Source of the DNA: Bacillota bacterium | Lineage (GTDB): Bacteria > Bacillota > Clostridia > Christensenellales > Aristaeellaceae | Assembly (NCBI GenBank): GCA_023416585.1 | Contig: JAEZHM010000042.1 | Coordinates: 135,494-199,493 of the forward strand | Direction of reading: 5' to 3' | Length of the DNA: 64,000 nucleotides | Part shown: piece by piece, positions 26,001 through 34,313 of the stretch | Position numbering within the stretch: position 1 is the first letter of the stretch | Layout of the letters: each line of letters opens with the position of its first letter | Program-made: the position numbers and the translations under genes | The notes under the pieces: model-generated | Seen by the model: the letters and a program-made list of their open reading frames with translations, nothing else | The model's database searches: none | What the model was told of the DNA's origin: nothing

Positions 26001-26656
26001 ATCAATACTTCCTGGGCAGCCGCATCCTCCCGCTTTAAGTAGTGGGCGTCGTTGGTGGCGATCAGGGGGATGCCTGTCTCCCGGCTCAAGCGGACCAGCT
26101 CTGGCAGCACCTGCTTCTCCTCCGGGATGCCGTGGTCCATGATCTCGATATAGAACTTGTCCTTGCCAAACATGTTTTGCATGCGCGTCACATATTCCCT
26201 GGCCTCCTGCCGCCTTCCCATCAGCAGCATTTTGGGCAGGTCGCCGCTTAAGCAGGCGGACAGGCAGATCAGGCCCTCCGCATGCTTTTCCAGCAGCTTA
26301 TAGTCGATACGGGGCCGGTAGTAAAAGCCCCGCAAAAAGCCCTCGCTCACCAGCGCCATCAAATTTTGATAACCTTTATTGTTTTCACACAGCAGCACCA
26401 TGTGGCTGTATTCCCGGGAAACCACCTGCTTGTCCTCCATATCCGGGCAAATGTATACCTCACAGCCCAGAATGGGGCGGATGTTGTTTGCCACGCATTC
26501 CTGATAAAACTCCACTGCGCCGTATAAAACGCCGTGGTCTGTTACGGCGCAGCTGTCCATACCAAGCCCTTTCAAATGCTTGACAAGATGCTTGATCCGG
26601 CAGGCGCCGTCCAGCAGACTGTATTCCGTATGCAAATGCAAGTGGGTAAAGGCCAT
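23063..26656 (-). CDS. dnaE: DNA polymerase III alpha subunit (DnaE)
   Basis: 1197 residues, replicative polymerase subunit. The N-terminal PHP domain starts THLHLHTEYSLLDG. The polymerase active site aspartates are in MPDLDIDFCYERR (near 420), after GPGRGSGAGSIVAY. Helix-hairpin-helix and OB-fold regions follow (GAVKNVGQGAVEAI, then GILIDAHGKATKKGAF). The start at 26656 is set by GAGGTG upstream and the canonical N-terminus; 21 further in-frame codons precede it. Bacillota usually also have PolC, not seen here. Confidence 0.97.
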   Translation of the reverse strand: MAFTHLHLHTEYSLLDGACRIKHLVKHLKGLGMDSCAVTDHGVLYGAVEFYQECVANNIRPILGCEVYICPDMEDKQVVSREYSHMVLLCENNKGYQNLMALVSEGFLRGFYYRPRIDYKLLEKHAEGLICLSACLSGDLPKMLLMGRRQEAREYVTRMQNMFGKDKFYIEIMDHGIPEEKQVLPELVRLSRETGIPLIATNDAHYLKREDAAAQEVLMCIQTGKTLEDETRMRMDTEELYVKSEEEMRALFAAWPDAIDNTQKVANMCHVAFEFDKIHLPSFKPIPQGETPLSLLINLCRQGLEKRYPGESGEGSAPYRRLQYELDTIKNMGYVDYFLIVWDFIHYAKSHNIMVGPGRGSGAGSIVAYTLGITALDPLKYNLLFERFLNPERISMPDLDIDFCYERRQEVIDYVASKYGADHVAQIITFGTMAARGVVRDVGRVLGMSYQDVDRVAKAVPFELNMTLEKALKVSPDLAAAYAGDDKVKKLIDMGLSLEGMPRHASTHAAGVLITSAPVTEYVPLQKNDEVITTQYTMGILEKLGLLKMDFLGLRTLTVIRDTLDMLRDAGTDLKPENIPLTDPEVYDMISQGDTDGVFQLEGGGMRSFLTNMRPENFEDIIAAISLYRPGPMESIPRYIQGKHNPSTVQYATLKLKPILDVTYGCMVYQEQVMQIVRDLAGYSLGRSDLMRRAMSKKKHDVMRKEREYFVHGMRDKDGKQIIPGCVINGVPEDVAEHIFDEMSAFASYAFNKSHAAAYGVVAVQTGWLKRHHPIPFMAAIMNSVYGNATKIAGYIQYCRAHDIPILPPDVNISVWRFSMDASLSKPGIRFGLGAVKNVGQGAVEAIVREREKGKFKDIFDFCRRVDTDSVNKRVVESLIKAGAFDGTGARRSQLLNVYEPAMEAAVSRRKQNVSGQMSLFDLGGGASAGGFLQEKLPNVEEFPFRSLLSMEKEMTGVYISGHPLDEYAQLLNQMECNTAYVAELSERPDKGQSMDGMAVRMGGILIDAHGKATKKGAFMGFITLEDLTGQIEGLVFPKVYEKYGGMLKTDELVILTGKLSIREEEETKLLVDSVALLKPSEEDKDRDLSLPGRKQPPLNDPEDLFPLPFHQTEPVLTDAQLAKQAPMKLYLRGTREQMEQMKPVLSGFPGPVPVYFHIPSERITLLTPRNLWCNGDETVQQELEGLLGMDNVRAVL

Positions 26657-26835
26657 TTCGTTCACCTCGGGGATATTACTCAGGGATATTATATCATAAG
26701 GATGAAGATATACGGGCAAGCAGGAAACATGCTTTTTGAAAAAAGCACACCACCCCCCCAGTAATGTATATTGGTATTTTATGCTTTATATGGTAATATT
26801 GTTATAAATTATCATCACGCCGGGGAGGACAAGTC

Positions 26836-27318
26836 ATGAATTGGCCAACACATATCGTCGCCGCTGCCGGCTATGTCTTTGACAAAGCAGGAAATATACT
26901 CCTTGTAAAAACGCATACTCGTGGATGGGATTGCACAGGCGGACAAATCGAAGAAGGCGAAAATATAGAAGAAGGCGTATTGCGTGAAATATTAGAGGAA
27001 AGCGGTGTCAAGGCAAGCTTGAAATGCTTGTGCGGCATATATTCAAACGTAGGCAAGCACTTGTCCCATGATGGTCTTTCCATTATTCCAACCAAATTGA
27101 TGATGGATTTCATATGCGAATATGAAAGCGGTGAGTTGACCCCATCGATAGAAACAAGCGAAGTCATCTGGGTACCAAAAGAGCAAGTTTGGGAGTACAT
27201 ATCATCGCCTCCGCAGATTTACCGCTTTAAGAAAGCGCTCGCTTTCAACGGAAGAATTACATATGCTTCCTATGTGTCAAAGCCCGTTTTCCATCTTTTG
27301 TATGAACGCATGGTATAG
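26836..27318 (+). CDS. Nudix hydrolase
   Basis: 160 residues. The Nudix box is complete: GQIEEGENIEEGVLREILEE followed by SGV, with the catalytic Glu residues present. It should hydrolyse a nucleoside diphosphate linked to some group; the substrate cannot be told. GGGGAGGAC precedes the ATG. The gene and its upstream flank look clearly more A/T-rich than dnaE and dnaD beside it, which may mean later acquisition. Confidence 0.9.
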   Translation: MNWPTHIVAAAGYVFDKAGNILLVKTHTRGWDCTGGQIEEGENIEEGVLREILEESGVKASLKCLCGIYSNVGKHLSHDGLSIIPTKLMMDFICEYESGELTPSIETSEVIWVPKEQVWEYISSPPQIYRFKKALAFNGRITYASYVSKPVFHLLYERMV

Positions 27319-27358
27319 GCTTTCTGTCCAAAACGAAATATTACGGCTCGAATGTTGA

Positions 27359-27388
27359 TTGTACACCCTTGTCGTATTATGGTATACT
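27359..27388 (+). promoter_or_regulatory. Promoter of the dnaD-dnaI-ppa operon
   Basis: TTGTAC (27359-27364), an 18-base spacer, TATACT (27383-27388), 24 bases before the dnaD ATG. Confidence 0.6.
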
Positions 27389-27411
27389 GTACGGGACAAT
27401 GAGGTGGTTTG

Positions 27412-28911
27412 ATGCCCTTATTCGAGTTTGACGAGCAATACCCGCTCTTTGATGCCACACCCGTGGAGAACCTGTTTGTACAGGAATACCTCCCTGCGGC
27501 CAAGGGCGATTATGTTAAAGTATACTTATACGGTCTGATGCATACATATCATCCCACAGCAGGCATGACTCTTGCGGTGATGGCCCGGGATCTTGGGCTT
27601 TCGGAAGAGGATGTTTTATCCGCCTACCGCTATTGGGAGCGCAAGGGGCTGGTGCAGCGCACGGCGGACAATCCCCCTGCCTTCCGGTATATGAACGCCA
27701 AGCAGCTTCTATTCATGCGCCAGTGCCCCACTGAGGACAAGCAGTATACCCAGTTTGCCGATGCCCTTTATGCCGCCTTTGGGGAGGACAGGCAGCTTCA
27801 CGGCCAGGAAACCAGCCTGGCCTACGAGTGGGTGGAGGAGTTAAGGCTTCCCCCCGAGGTGGTATTGATGCTGGTACATCATTTGATTTCTACCAGGGGC
27901 AAGCATTTCAGCTTCAAAGGTGCGCAAAAGCTGGCCGTACAGCTAGCCGAAGAAAATGTGCGAACCATTGAGGATGCGGAGACTGTGCTATCCCGCTCCA
28001 AGGCCATCATGGAGGGTACCCGCAAGATTTTGCGCCGCCTGGGCAAGCGCCACCAGCCTTCAGAGGATGAAATGGCGCTGTACCATAAGTGGACCAGGGA
28101 TTGGGGCTATGACCATGACGCCATCGAGGCCGCCTGCCGTGAAACCACCAAGGGCGACCCCACCATGGCTTATCTGGACGGCATACTGAACGGCCTGCGA
28201 AGGCGGGGTGAAAAGACGCCCGCTACAGCAAAGCAGGTGGAAAGCCAGCTGAACAAGGAGCAGGGGGAGGCGGCACCCTTAAAGGAGCTGTTCCGTGCCC
28301 TTGGCATAAACGGCCTCACCGTGAACGAAGGCACACTGTCCGTTTACCGGCAGATGCGCGATGTAGCCGCCCATGAGGTGATACTGCTTGCCGCCAGGGA
28401 AGCCGCGCGCTTCGGGGGACGCCTGGATGATGTGCTTAAGCTTTTGACCACCTGGCACGATAAAGGCTTAACAACGCCCCGGCAGGTGGAAGAGTATATC
28501 GCCGCCTTCTACGAAAGCAACCGGCTGCTTTCCCAATTGTTCGAGCAGTGCGGCAAAAGCGAAAAGCCTACCACCCCGGACAGAACCCTTCTTTCAAAAT
28601 GGCAGAAGGAATGGAATTTTTCCATCGACATGCTTCTCCTGGCCGCCACCTACTCCCAAACTGCCGACAAAAAAATGCCATACATGGACGCCATGCTGAA
28701 GGCCTGGCATGAACAGGGAATTGCCACAACGGAGGCGGCACAGTCCGCCAGGGGGCGCTTTGAAAAGGCTCCGGCTGCTGCCGCTTTAGTACCCCAGCGA
28801 AAGGGCAAGGTTGTCACAGCACAGTTGTATACGCAGCGTACGTATGACGAGATCGACCTGAATAAATGGGCCGCCAGCATGATCGAGGAGGCAAGGGATA
28901 ATAATGCCTAA
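27412..28911 (+). CDS. dnaD: DnaD-domain replication initiation protein with repeated modules
   Basis: 499 residues, roughly twice the length of B. subtilis DnaD. An N-terminal winged-helix-like region (AVMARDLGLSEEDVLSAYRYWERKGL) is followed by several DnaD C-terminal-type modules with the pattern W..eW....d.I..A...t......YmdaiL..W...gi.T. I see four by eye: near 137-197, 219-268, 300-365 and 385-445. DnaD proteins help load the replicative helicase. The gene overlaps the DnaI-like loader by eight bases. GAGGTGG precedes the ATG at 27412. Confidence 0.88.
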   Translation: MPLFEFDEQYPLFDATPVENLFVQEYLPAAKGDYVKVYLYGLMHTYHPTAGMTLAVMARDLGLSEEDVLSAYRYWERKGLVQRTADNPPAFRYMNAKQLLFMRQCPTEDKQYTQFADALYAAFGEDRQLHGQETSLAYEWVEELRLPPEVVLMLVHHLISTRGKHFSFKGAQKLAVQLAEENVRTIEDAETVLSRSKAIMEGTRKILRRLGKRHQPSEDEMALYHKWTRDWGYDHDAIEAACRETTKGDPTMAYLDGILNGLRRRGEKTPATAKQVESQLNKEQGEAAPLKELFRALGINGLTVNEGTLSVYRQMRDVAAHEVILLAAREAARFGGRLDDVLKLLTTWHDKGLTTPRQVEEYIAAFYESNRLLSQLFEQCGKSEKPTTPDRTLLSKWQKEWNFSIDMLLLAATYSQTADKKMPYMDAMLKAWHEQGIATTEAAQSARGRFEKAPAAAALVPQRKGKVVTAQLYTQRTYDEIDLNKWAASMIEEARDNNA

Positions 28912-29884
28912 CGCCATCATGAATGCGCTAATGATGCAGTACGAAGCCCGGCAGCAGGAAAACGCCCGGGAAGAGGAACGGCGCCTCCAAGAGGCGTCCG
29001 GCCTTTGTCCCGAAATTGGCCGCCTTGCCGCTGCCCGCCGGGATGCGCTTTTTTCAGCAATGCGCTCCGCCTTAACCCCCGGGAATCAAAATGCCGCAGT
29101 TAACCGCCTTGCAGAGGATATGGAAAATCACAGCCGCAAAATACGTGAGCTGCTTATAAAATACAGGCTTCCGGAGGACTATTTGCAGCCGGTTTACCAG
29201 TGTAAAATATGCCGGGACACGGGCTTTGTGGGCGAATCGGTAAAAAAGCGGTGTACTTGCCTAAACCAGGAATACTTCAAGCAAATGGGCAAACATATCG
29301 GTCTGAACGAGCGTATACCCCAAACGTTTGATACCTTCCGGGAGGAAGTCTTTTCCCAGGAGATCATACCGGGAGCCAACGTAAGCCCGCGCACATTCAT
29401 GTGTTTTTTGCGGGACAAGTGCAAAAAATACGCCGATGCCTTCCCCAACACCACCACGCCGGATATGCTGTTTATGGGTACCAGCGGCCTGGGAAAAACA
29501 TTTCTCATGCAGGCCATTGCCCATAGGGTACTGGAACGTGGGTTTACAGCATTGTGCGTAAGCGCCTTCAAAGTGGTGGAAATGACCAGGCAATCGTACT
29601 TCAACAACAATGCCGAGGAGAGCGCGTCCCTATTTGAAGTGGATCTGCTGCTGATCGATGACCTGGGAACAGAGCCGTTAATGGACAACATTACGATTGA
29701 GCAGCTATACCATGTCATCAACGAACGGCAGAACGCAGGAAAGCATACCATCTTGAGCACCAATTTGAACAGCGTGCAGTTCCAGGACCGCTATACGGAG
29801 AGGATCAGTTCCCGCTTGTTATCCTCCGCCGGTCAGTGCGAGCTGATCGCCTTTATTGGCGCAGACATCCGCCGCAGGGTGTAG
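28904..29884 (+). CDS. dnaI: DnaI/DnaC-like helicase loader ATPase
   Basis: 326 residues. The N-terminal half has a likely zinc site (CKICRDTGF, then KKRCTCL). The AAA+ part shows Walker A GTSGLGKTF near 195 and Walker B LLLIDDLGTE near 255, followed by sensor-like STNL and a C-terminal RISSRL arginine region. This is the arrangement of DnaI, which loads the replicative helicase. Overlap with the dnaD stop implies coupled translation. Confidence 0.93.
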   Translation: MPNAIMNALMMQYEARQQENAREEERRLQEASGLCPEIGRLAAARRDALFSAMRSALTPGNQNAAVNRLAEDMENHSRKIRELLIKYRLPEDYLQPVYQCKICRDTGFVGESVKKRCTCLNQEYFKQMGKHIGLNERIPQTFDTFREEVFSQEIIPGANVSPRTFMCFLRDKCKKYADAFPNTTTPDMLFMGTSGLGKTFLMQAIAHRVLERGFTALCVSAFKVVEMTRQSYFNNNAEESASLFEVDLLLIDDLGTEPLMDNITIEQLYHVINERQNAGKHTILSTNLNSVQFQDRYTERISSRLLSSAGQCELIAFIGADIRRRV

Positions 29885-29898
29885 AAAGGTTTTCAAAT

Positions 29899-30480
29899 AT
29901 GGGTAACATTTGGCACGACATCGATCCCAGCCGCATCTCCCACACGGAGTTTGTAGCCGTGATCGAGATCAGCAAGGGTGGCAAAAACAAGTATGAGCTG
30001 GATAAACAAACCGGCATGCTGATGTTGGATAGGGTCTTATACACCTCCACCCACTATCCGGCCAACTACGGCTTCATTCCCCTGACATATGCCGACGACA
30101 ACGATCCCTTGGATGTGCTTGTCTTGTGCCAGGAAGCCATATTACCTCTCACGCTAGTCAAGTGCCGCCCCATCGGCATGATCACCATGGTGGACGGCGA
30201 ATCGGCGGATGAAAAGATCATCGCCGTGCCGGTGGGCGACCCTTCCATGGCGGAGTATACAGATATCAGCCAGCTTCCCCAACACACCTTTTCGGAAATC
30301 AGCCACTTTTTCGAGGTTTACAAAAGCCTGGAAGGCAAAATAACGGCAGTGAAAAGCACAGCCGGCCGGGCCGAGGCGCAGCAGATTATCAAGGCTGCCA
30401 TTCAAAGCTATACGCATCACTTTCGCAGCGATGAAGGCACCATTCCTTCCGGTGATGAACTGAAAAAGGACATGTCATGA
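29899..30480 (+). CDS. ppa: Inorganic pyrophosphatase, family I
   Basis: 193 residues, soluble. Hydrolyses pyrophosphate to phosphate. The signature DDNDPLDVLVL and the preceding YPANYGFIPLTYAD match family I enzymes. The ATG at 29899 follows GAAAGG. Its stop overlaps the next start (ATGA), coupling it to a small ArsC/Spx-fold protein. Confidence 0.94.
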   Translation: MGNIWHDIDPSRISHTEFVAVIEISKGGKNKYELDKQTGMLMLDRVLYTSTHYPANYGFIPLTYADDNDPLDVLVLCQEAILPLTLVKCRPIGMITMVDGESADEKIIAVPVGDPSMAEYTDISQLPQHTFSEISHFFEVYKSLEGKITAVKSTAGRAEAQQIIKAAIQSYTHHFRSDEGTIPSGDELKKDMS

Positions 30481-30821
30481 ACATTCAAATCTACGTAAGC
30501 AAAAAGAATTTTGACGTGCAAAAGGCCGAGCGCTTCTTCAAGGAGCGGCGTATCCCCTACCAACTGGTAGATTTGACGCGTCACCCCCTGGGCCAGCGGG
30601 AACTGCAGCTTTTCGCCCAAAAGCTCACCGCAAAGGCGCTCGTGGACCGGGAGGACAAAAAGGTAAAAGAACATCCCGTATGCTACGCGCCAAATGATGA
30701 AGTCATTCTTTCGGAGCTTATGCAAAAGCCCGCGCTCATGCGTTCGCCCATAGTCCGCAACGGCAGCAAGGTAACCTTAGGCGCCGCAGAGGATGTTTGG
30801 ACCGCATGGCTTAACGAATAG
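30477..30821 (+). CDS. ArsC/Spx-family thioredoxin-fold protein lacking the N-terminal cysteine
   Basis: 114 residues, typical size for this family. RRIPYQLVDL, the ...L....K...K..L... helix pattern and the LMRSPIVRNGSKVTLG segment (cis-Pro region) fit ArsC/Spx. However the opening QIYVSKKNFDVQKAERFFK has no cysteine where arsenate reductases carry their catalytic Cys; only one Cys (PVCYAP) is present. Arsenate reduction is therefore unlikely. It begins inside the ppa stop codon, so a link to pyrophosphatase expression is possible. Function unknown. Confidence 0.8.
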   Translation: MNIQIYVSKKNFDVQKAERFFKERRIPYQLVDLTRHPLGQRELQLFAQKLTAKALVDREDKKVKEHPVCYAPNDEVILSELMQKPALMRSPIVRNGSKVTLGAAEDVWTAWLNE

Positions 30822-30849
30822 CATATATACGCACAAAAGAGGTGTTCGT

Positions 30850-33702
30850 ATGCATGGCAGGCTCTCCCTCCAAAGCCGGCTTACCGCCTGCTTCCTGGCT
30901 TTTTCTGTGCTGCCGCTTTTGACGTTCTTTCTTGTGTTTTTCCCATACCTTCAGGGAAGCATGCTCAAAAGCCGCATGGCAGCCCTGGAGGGGCTATCCA
31001 ACGCTAACGTCAGCGACCTGGAGCAAATGGGTGATTCCATTTTGCGGGAAGGGGAGCGCCTGGCATTGGACCAACGTGTGCTGGACGTGCTCCGCACACC
31101 CGCCGGGGACGATGCAGTCCTTATAAAAACCCATGCGGAAAACTATCTGCAGTCCATGGTAAATGAAAGCTGCCGTGGTGCGGCCTTGGTTCGGGCCGGC
31201 TGGAAGGTGGCTGCCTCCAGCAATGAGGAATGCTATACAGGCGAAGCGCTAGCGCTGCTTTTGGGTACCGACGCATCCTTTAGCGGAGAGCGGGAAGTCA
31301 GCGGGCTTTTGCCGTCGCTTTCCGAGCCCGGAAAGCAATCGATCTATTTCACCGTACCGATTTTGTCAGGCAACAGCCTGCTGGGAACGCTGGTGCGGGA
31401 AATGCCTCTTGGCGTTCTTGACCGCAAAACGTCTTCCTTAAGTCAGGGGGAAACGGGGCGGATGATGCTGGTGGATGAAAGCGGCATGATCCTATCCCAC
31501 ACAGATACGACAGAGGTTGGCAAAGCGCTGCTAAGCGACAAGCTTTTATCCATATTCACAAATTTTCAAAGCGGGCTGGCGGAACGCAGCGGCAACGGCA
31601 GTACCGTGCTGTTTGACGTGCAGCAGGGATACGGCTACCGCATCCTCAGCAATATGCCCTGGATGCTTGTGGTGTATCAGGCGGAAAGCGAGCTTAAGTC
31701 CCAGGAGGTCCTCATCATTCTGTTCGCGGTGCTGGCCACGCTGGGACTGTCACTACTTAGTTTTTTGATCAGCCGAATCGTATCCCGCAGCCTGGTTTTC
31801 CCCTTAAAGCGGCTGAATGTTGCCTTCCGGCAGGTAGGCTTCAACCAGTTCACGCCCCTGAAGCCCGGCGGCACATCGGAAATGGTGGAACTGGCGGAAG
31901 GGTACAATACTATGATCTTCCTTCTGGAAAGGAATATCACGCGCTTAAGCGATTCCAACCGCCAGCTGGCCACCACCATTGCGGAATTGGAAGTAGAGCG
32001 GGACCGGATGCAGTTTTTGCAGGATGCTCCCAGCAGCGCAAATGTGCGCCGGGCCAAAGTGGAATTTAACCTTTTGTCCGGTGAGTTTTTAGCGGATGAC
32101 AATTTCTATGCCATGCTGCATCTGAACCGCTCCACCACCAGGCTTTCCTTGAATGAATTTTTAAGCAGCATGGCCGAGCCGGAGGATGGTGCAGCCCTTC
32201 ATGAAAGCATCGAGCAGCAGTCCGACCAGATTCATCAGCTTGTGCGCTTTCACACCCAGGAAGGGATGCTCTTTGCACAGGTGCACGCCAGGGTCTTCTA
32301 CAACACGCAAAGCGACCCCACTAAGGTTTCCGCAACGCTTCTGGATGTCACCGACGACTACAAGGCACCAGGCGAAGACGCGCTTGCGGACAGCACTACG
32401 GGCCTTACTACAAAAGCACCCTTCATGCAAGCGCTGTCGGAGCGGCTTTTATCAGAGGAAAACCGCCGGGAGGGCGGCTTGGTGGTATGCCTGAGCCTGA
32501 ATGGCCTGCCTTCAGAAGATACACAGCGCATGGCTTATGTGCTGGCTCTGCGCATCAGCGCCGACAGGTTGCGGGCCTTTGTAGGGCCGGAAGGCATGGC
32601 AGCCAGGTTCTACGATGACCGGTTCATTATGCACCTGCCACATTGCGGTACGGCATCCACAGCGGAAGGACGCATGGCTGAACTGGGCCAGGTTCTCTCC
32701 GCGCCCATTCCATATCAAAAAACCACGCTGTCGCTTAAAATGCTGGCAGGCGCATCGATATATCCGCAAAAAGAAGTCTCCGCCGAGCTGCTTGTAAGCC
32801 AGGCTCAAACCGCATTGTCCGCCGCCGCCTCATTAGATAGCGCCAGCTGGACGCTGTACGACGTCACCAGGCAGGCGGAAGACGCGGACACCGCCCGGGT
32901 CACATTGGAAAGCGCACTAAGAAACCGCCGCATCGTAGAGGCGCTGTCCACCTTCCAGCCCGACGATTCCCTGTCGCTGGAATATCAGCCCATTATTGAA
33001 CTGCGCACAGGCGGGGTAACGGGTTTTGAATGTACCGTAAGGCTTAAGGTGGAGGAACTGGGCATGGTTTCCGCCGGTGAGCTTATTCCCCTGGCAGAAG
33101 CCAATGATCTGATGCTGCCGGTGGGCCGCTGCGTAATGAAGGAAGCCTGCCGCCAGATTCGTAGTCTGCGTCAGCGCCAGGGGCAGGAATTGTATGTTTC
33201 TGTAAACGTAAGCGCGGTGCAGCTTACACAGCAAGACTTTGCTGATACCGTGTACCTTGCCTTGAAGGATGCGGGGTTGCCCGGTTCCGCGCTGCAGCTG
33301 GAAATCTCCGAGCGGATCATGGATGTGTTTATGGCCCAGGCGGATAAACTGCACGTTCTGCGCCGGATGGGCGTACGAATTGCGCTGGACGATTACGGTG
33401 CAGGCACCGGCGCGCTTACCCATTTGTACAACATGCCCCTGGATGTTTTGAAGGTAGACAAAAGCTTCCTGACAGGCGCCACAGCCAGCCAAGGCAAGGA
33501 ATTTATATTGAAGACGCTGGTAGACCTGGCCCACAACCTGAACTTGCAGGTAGCCGCCGTGGGCGTGGAGCATTTCAAGCGCCTGAACACGCTGATGAAA
33601 CTGGGTTACGACATGGCCCAGGGCTACCACTTCTGCCCGCCGCTCAATCCTACCGCATTGGAAGTGTTTTTAGATACCCGCTCTCCGGAGGGAAGCAGGT
33701 AG
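30850..33702 (+). CDS. Membrane sensor with HAMP, GGDEF-like and EAL domains
   Basis: 950 residues. Membrane span ~11-33, extracellular cache-like region to ~285, second span ~285-308, HAMP-like linker, coiled region, then a degenerate GGDEF domain (RFYDDRF in place of GGDEF) and an EAL domain from ~690. In EAL, the signature reads FECTVRL instead of ExLxR, while VSVNVSAVQL, LEISERI, LDDYGAG and LKVDKSF keep the usual metal and catalytic positions; VAAVGVEH replaces the common AEGVE. It may be a c-di-GMP phosphodiesterase or a binding-only receptor. The ATG at 30850 follows AGAGGTG. Confidence 0.88.
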   Translation: MHGRLSLQSRLTACFLAFSVLPLLTFFLVFFPYLQGSMLKSRMAALEGLSNANVSDLEQMGDSILREGERLALDQRVLDVLRTPAGDDAVLIKTHAENYLQSMVNESCRGAALVRAGWKVAASSNEECYTGEALALLLGTDASFSGEREVSGLLPSLSEPGKQSIYFTVPILSGNSLLGTLVREMPLGVLDRKTSSLSQGETGRMMLVDESGMILSHTDTTEVGKALLSDKLLSIFTNFQSGLAERSGNGSTVLFDVQQGYGYRILSNMPWMLVVYQAESELKSQEVLIILFAVLATLGLSLLSFLISRIVSRSLVFPLKRLNVAFRQVGFNQFTPLKPGGTSEMVELAEGYNTMIFLLERNITRLSDSNRQLATTIAELEVERDRMQFLQDAPSSANVRRAKVEFNLLSGEFLADDNFYAMLHLNRSTTRLSLNEFLSSMAEPEDGAALHESIEQQSDQIHQLVRFHTQEGMLFAQVHARVFYNTQSDPTKVSATLLDVTDDYKAPGEDALADSTTGLTTKAPFMQALSERLLSEENRREGGLVVCLSLNGLPSEDTQRMAYVLALRISADRLRAFVGPEGMAARFYDDRFIMHLPHCGTASTAEGRMAELGQVLSAPIPYQKTTLSLKMLAGASIYPQKEVSAELLVSQAQTALSAAASLDSASWTLYDVTRQAEDADTARVTLESALRNRRIVEALSTFQPDDSLSLEYQPIIELRTGGVTGFECTVRLKVEELGMVSAGELIPLAEANDLMLPVGRCVMKEACRQIRSLRQRQGQELYVSVNVSAVQLTQQDFADTVYLALKDAGLPGSALQLEISERIMDVFMAQADKLHVLRRMGVRIALDDYGAGTGALTHLYNMPLDVLKVDKSFLTGATASQGKEFILKTLVDLAHNLNLQVAAVGVEHFKRLNTLMKLGYDMAQGYHFCPPLNPTALEVFLDTRSPEGSR

Positions 33703-33752
33703 ATATCTCAAATGGATTCGCATTTCAGATCAAAATTTACAAATTTTACTTG

Positions 33753-33782
33753 CCCGGATGCAATTTGTGTCCGGGTTTCTTT
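33753..33782 (+). terminator. Terminator after the EAL protein
   Basis: CCCGGA (33753-33758) pairs with TCCGGG (33770-33775) across an 11-base loop and is followed by TTTCTTTG. A moderate intrinsic terminator separating the EAL gene from the sigma factor. Confidence 0.6.
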
Positions 33783-33830
33783 GTCTAATAGGTGAAAGAA
33801 ACGTTGCATCACAAAAGCCTGGAGATACGT

Positions 33831-34313
33831 ATGACCAAAGAGTGCTTTACCCAAGAGATACTATCCCTTTCGGATACAATGTACGGCGTGTCCCGCACTT
33901 ACCTGCGCTCCTATGCTGACTGCGCCGACGCGGTGCAGGAAAGCATCCTGAAAGCGTGGGCCGGTTTACCTGCCCTTCACAAGGAACAGTATTTCCGTAC
34001 TTGGGTGATCCGCATCCTCATCAATGAATGCAAAAACACACTCAAAAAGCAAATGCGCACAGTATCCGTAGCGGAATTTCCCGAACCCGCCATCCTAACG
34101 GAAACAGATAATGCCCTGTATGAAACCATGATGGCCTTGGAGGAAAAGTACCGTGTTCCGCTTGTGCTGTACCATTGCGAAGGCTATTCTGTTCAGGAGA
34201 TCGCCAAGATACTGTATTTACCCAAAGGGACGGTAACGAGCCGCCTTGCCCGCGGCAGGGATATTCTGAAACGGGATTATCAATTGCGGGAGGTGTGCTT
34301 TGATGAAAGATGA
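33831..34313 (+). CDS. ECF-type RNA polymerase sigma factor
   Basis: 160 residues. Region 2 contains YGVSRTYLRSYADCADAVQE and SILKAWAGL; region 4 contains VPLVLYHCEGYSVQEIAKIL followed by PKGTVTSRLARGRDILK, the DNA-binding helix-turn-helix. Cytoplasmic. The ATG at 33831 follows GGAGA; an earlier in-frame GTG exists at 33792. Its stop overlaps the start of the membrane protein that follows, the standard sigma/anti-sigma gene pair. Confidence 0.93.
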   Translation: MTKECFTQEILSLSDTMYGVSRTYLRSYADCADAVQESILKAWAGLPALHKEQYFRTWVIRILINECKNTLKKQMRTVSVAEFPEPAILTETDNALYETMMALEEKYRVPLVLYHCEGYSVQEIAKILYLPKGTVTSRLARGRDILKRDYQLREVCFDER

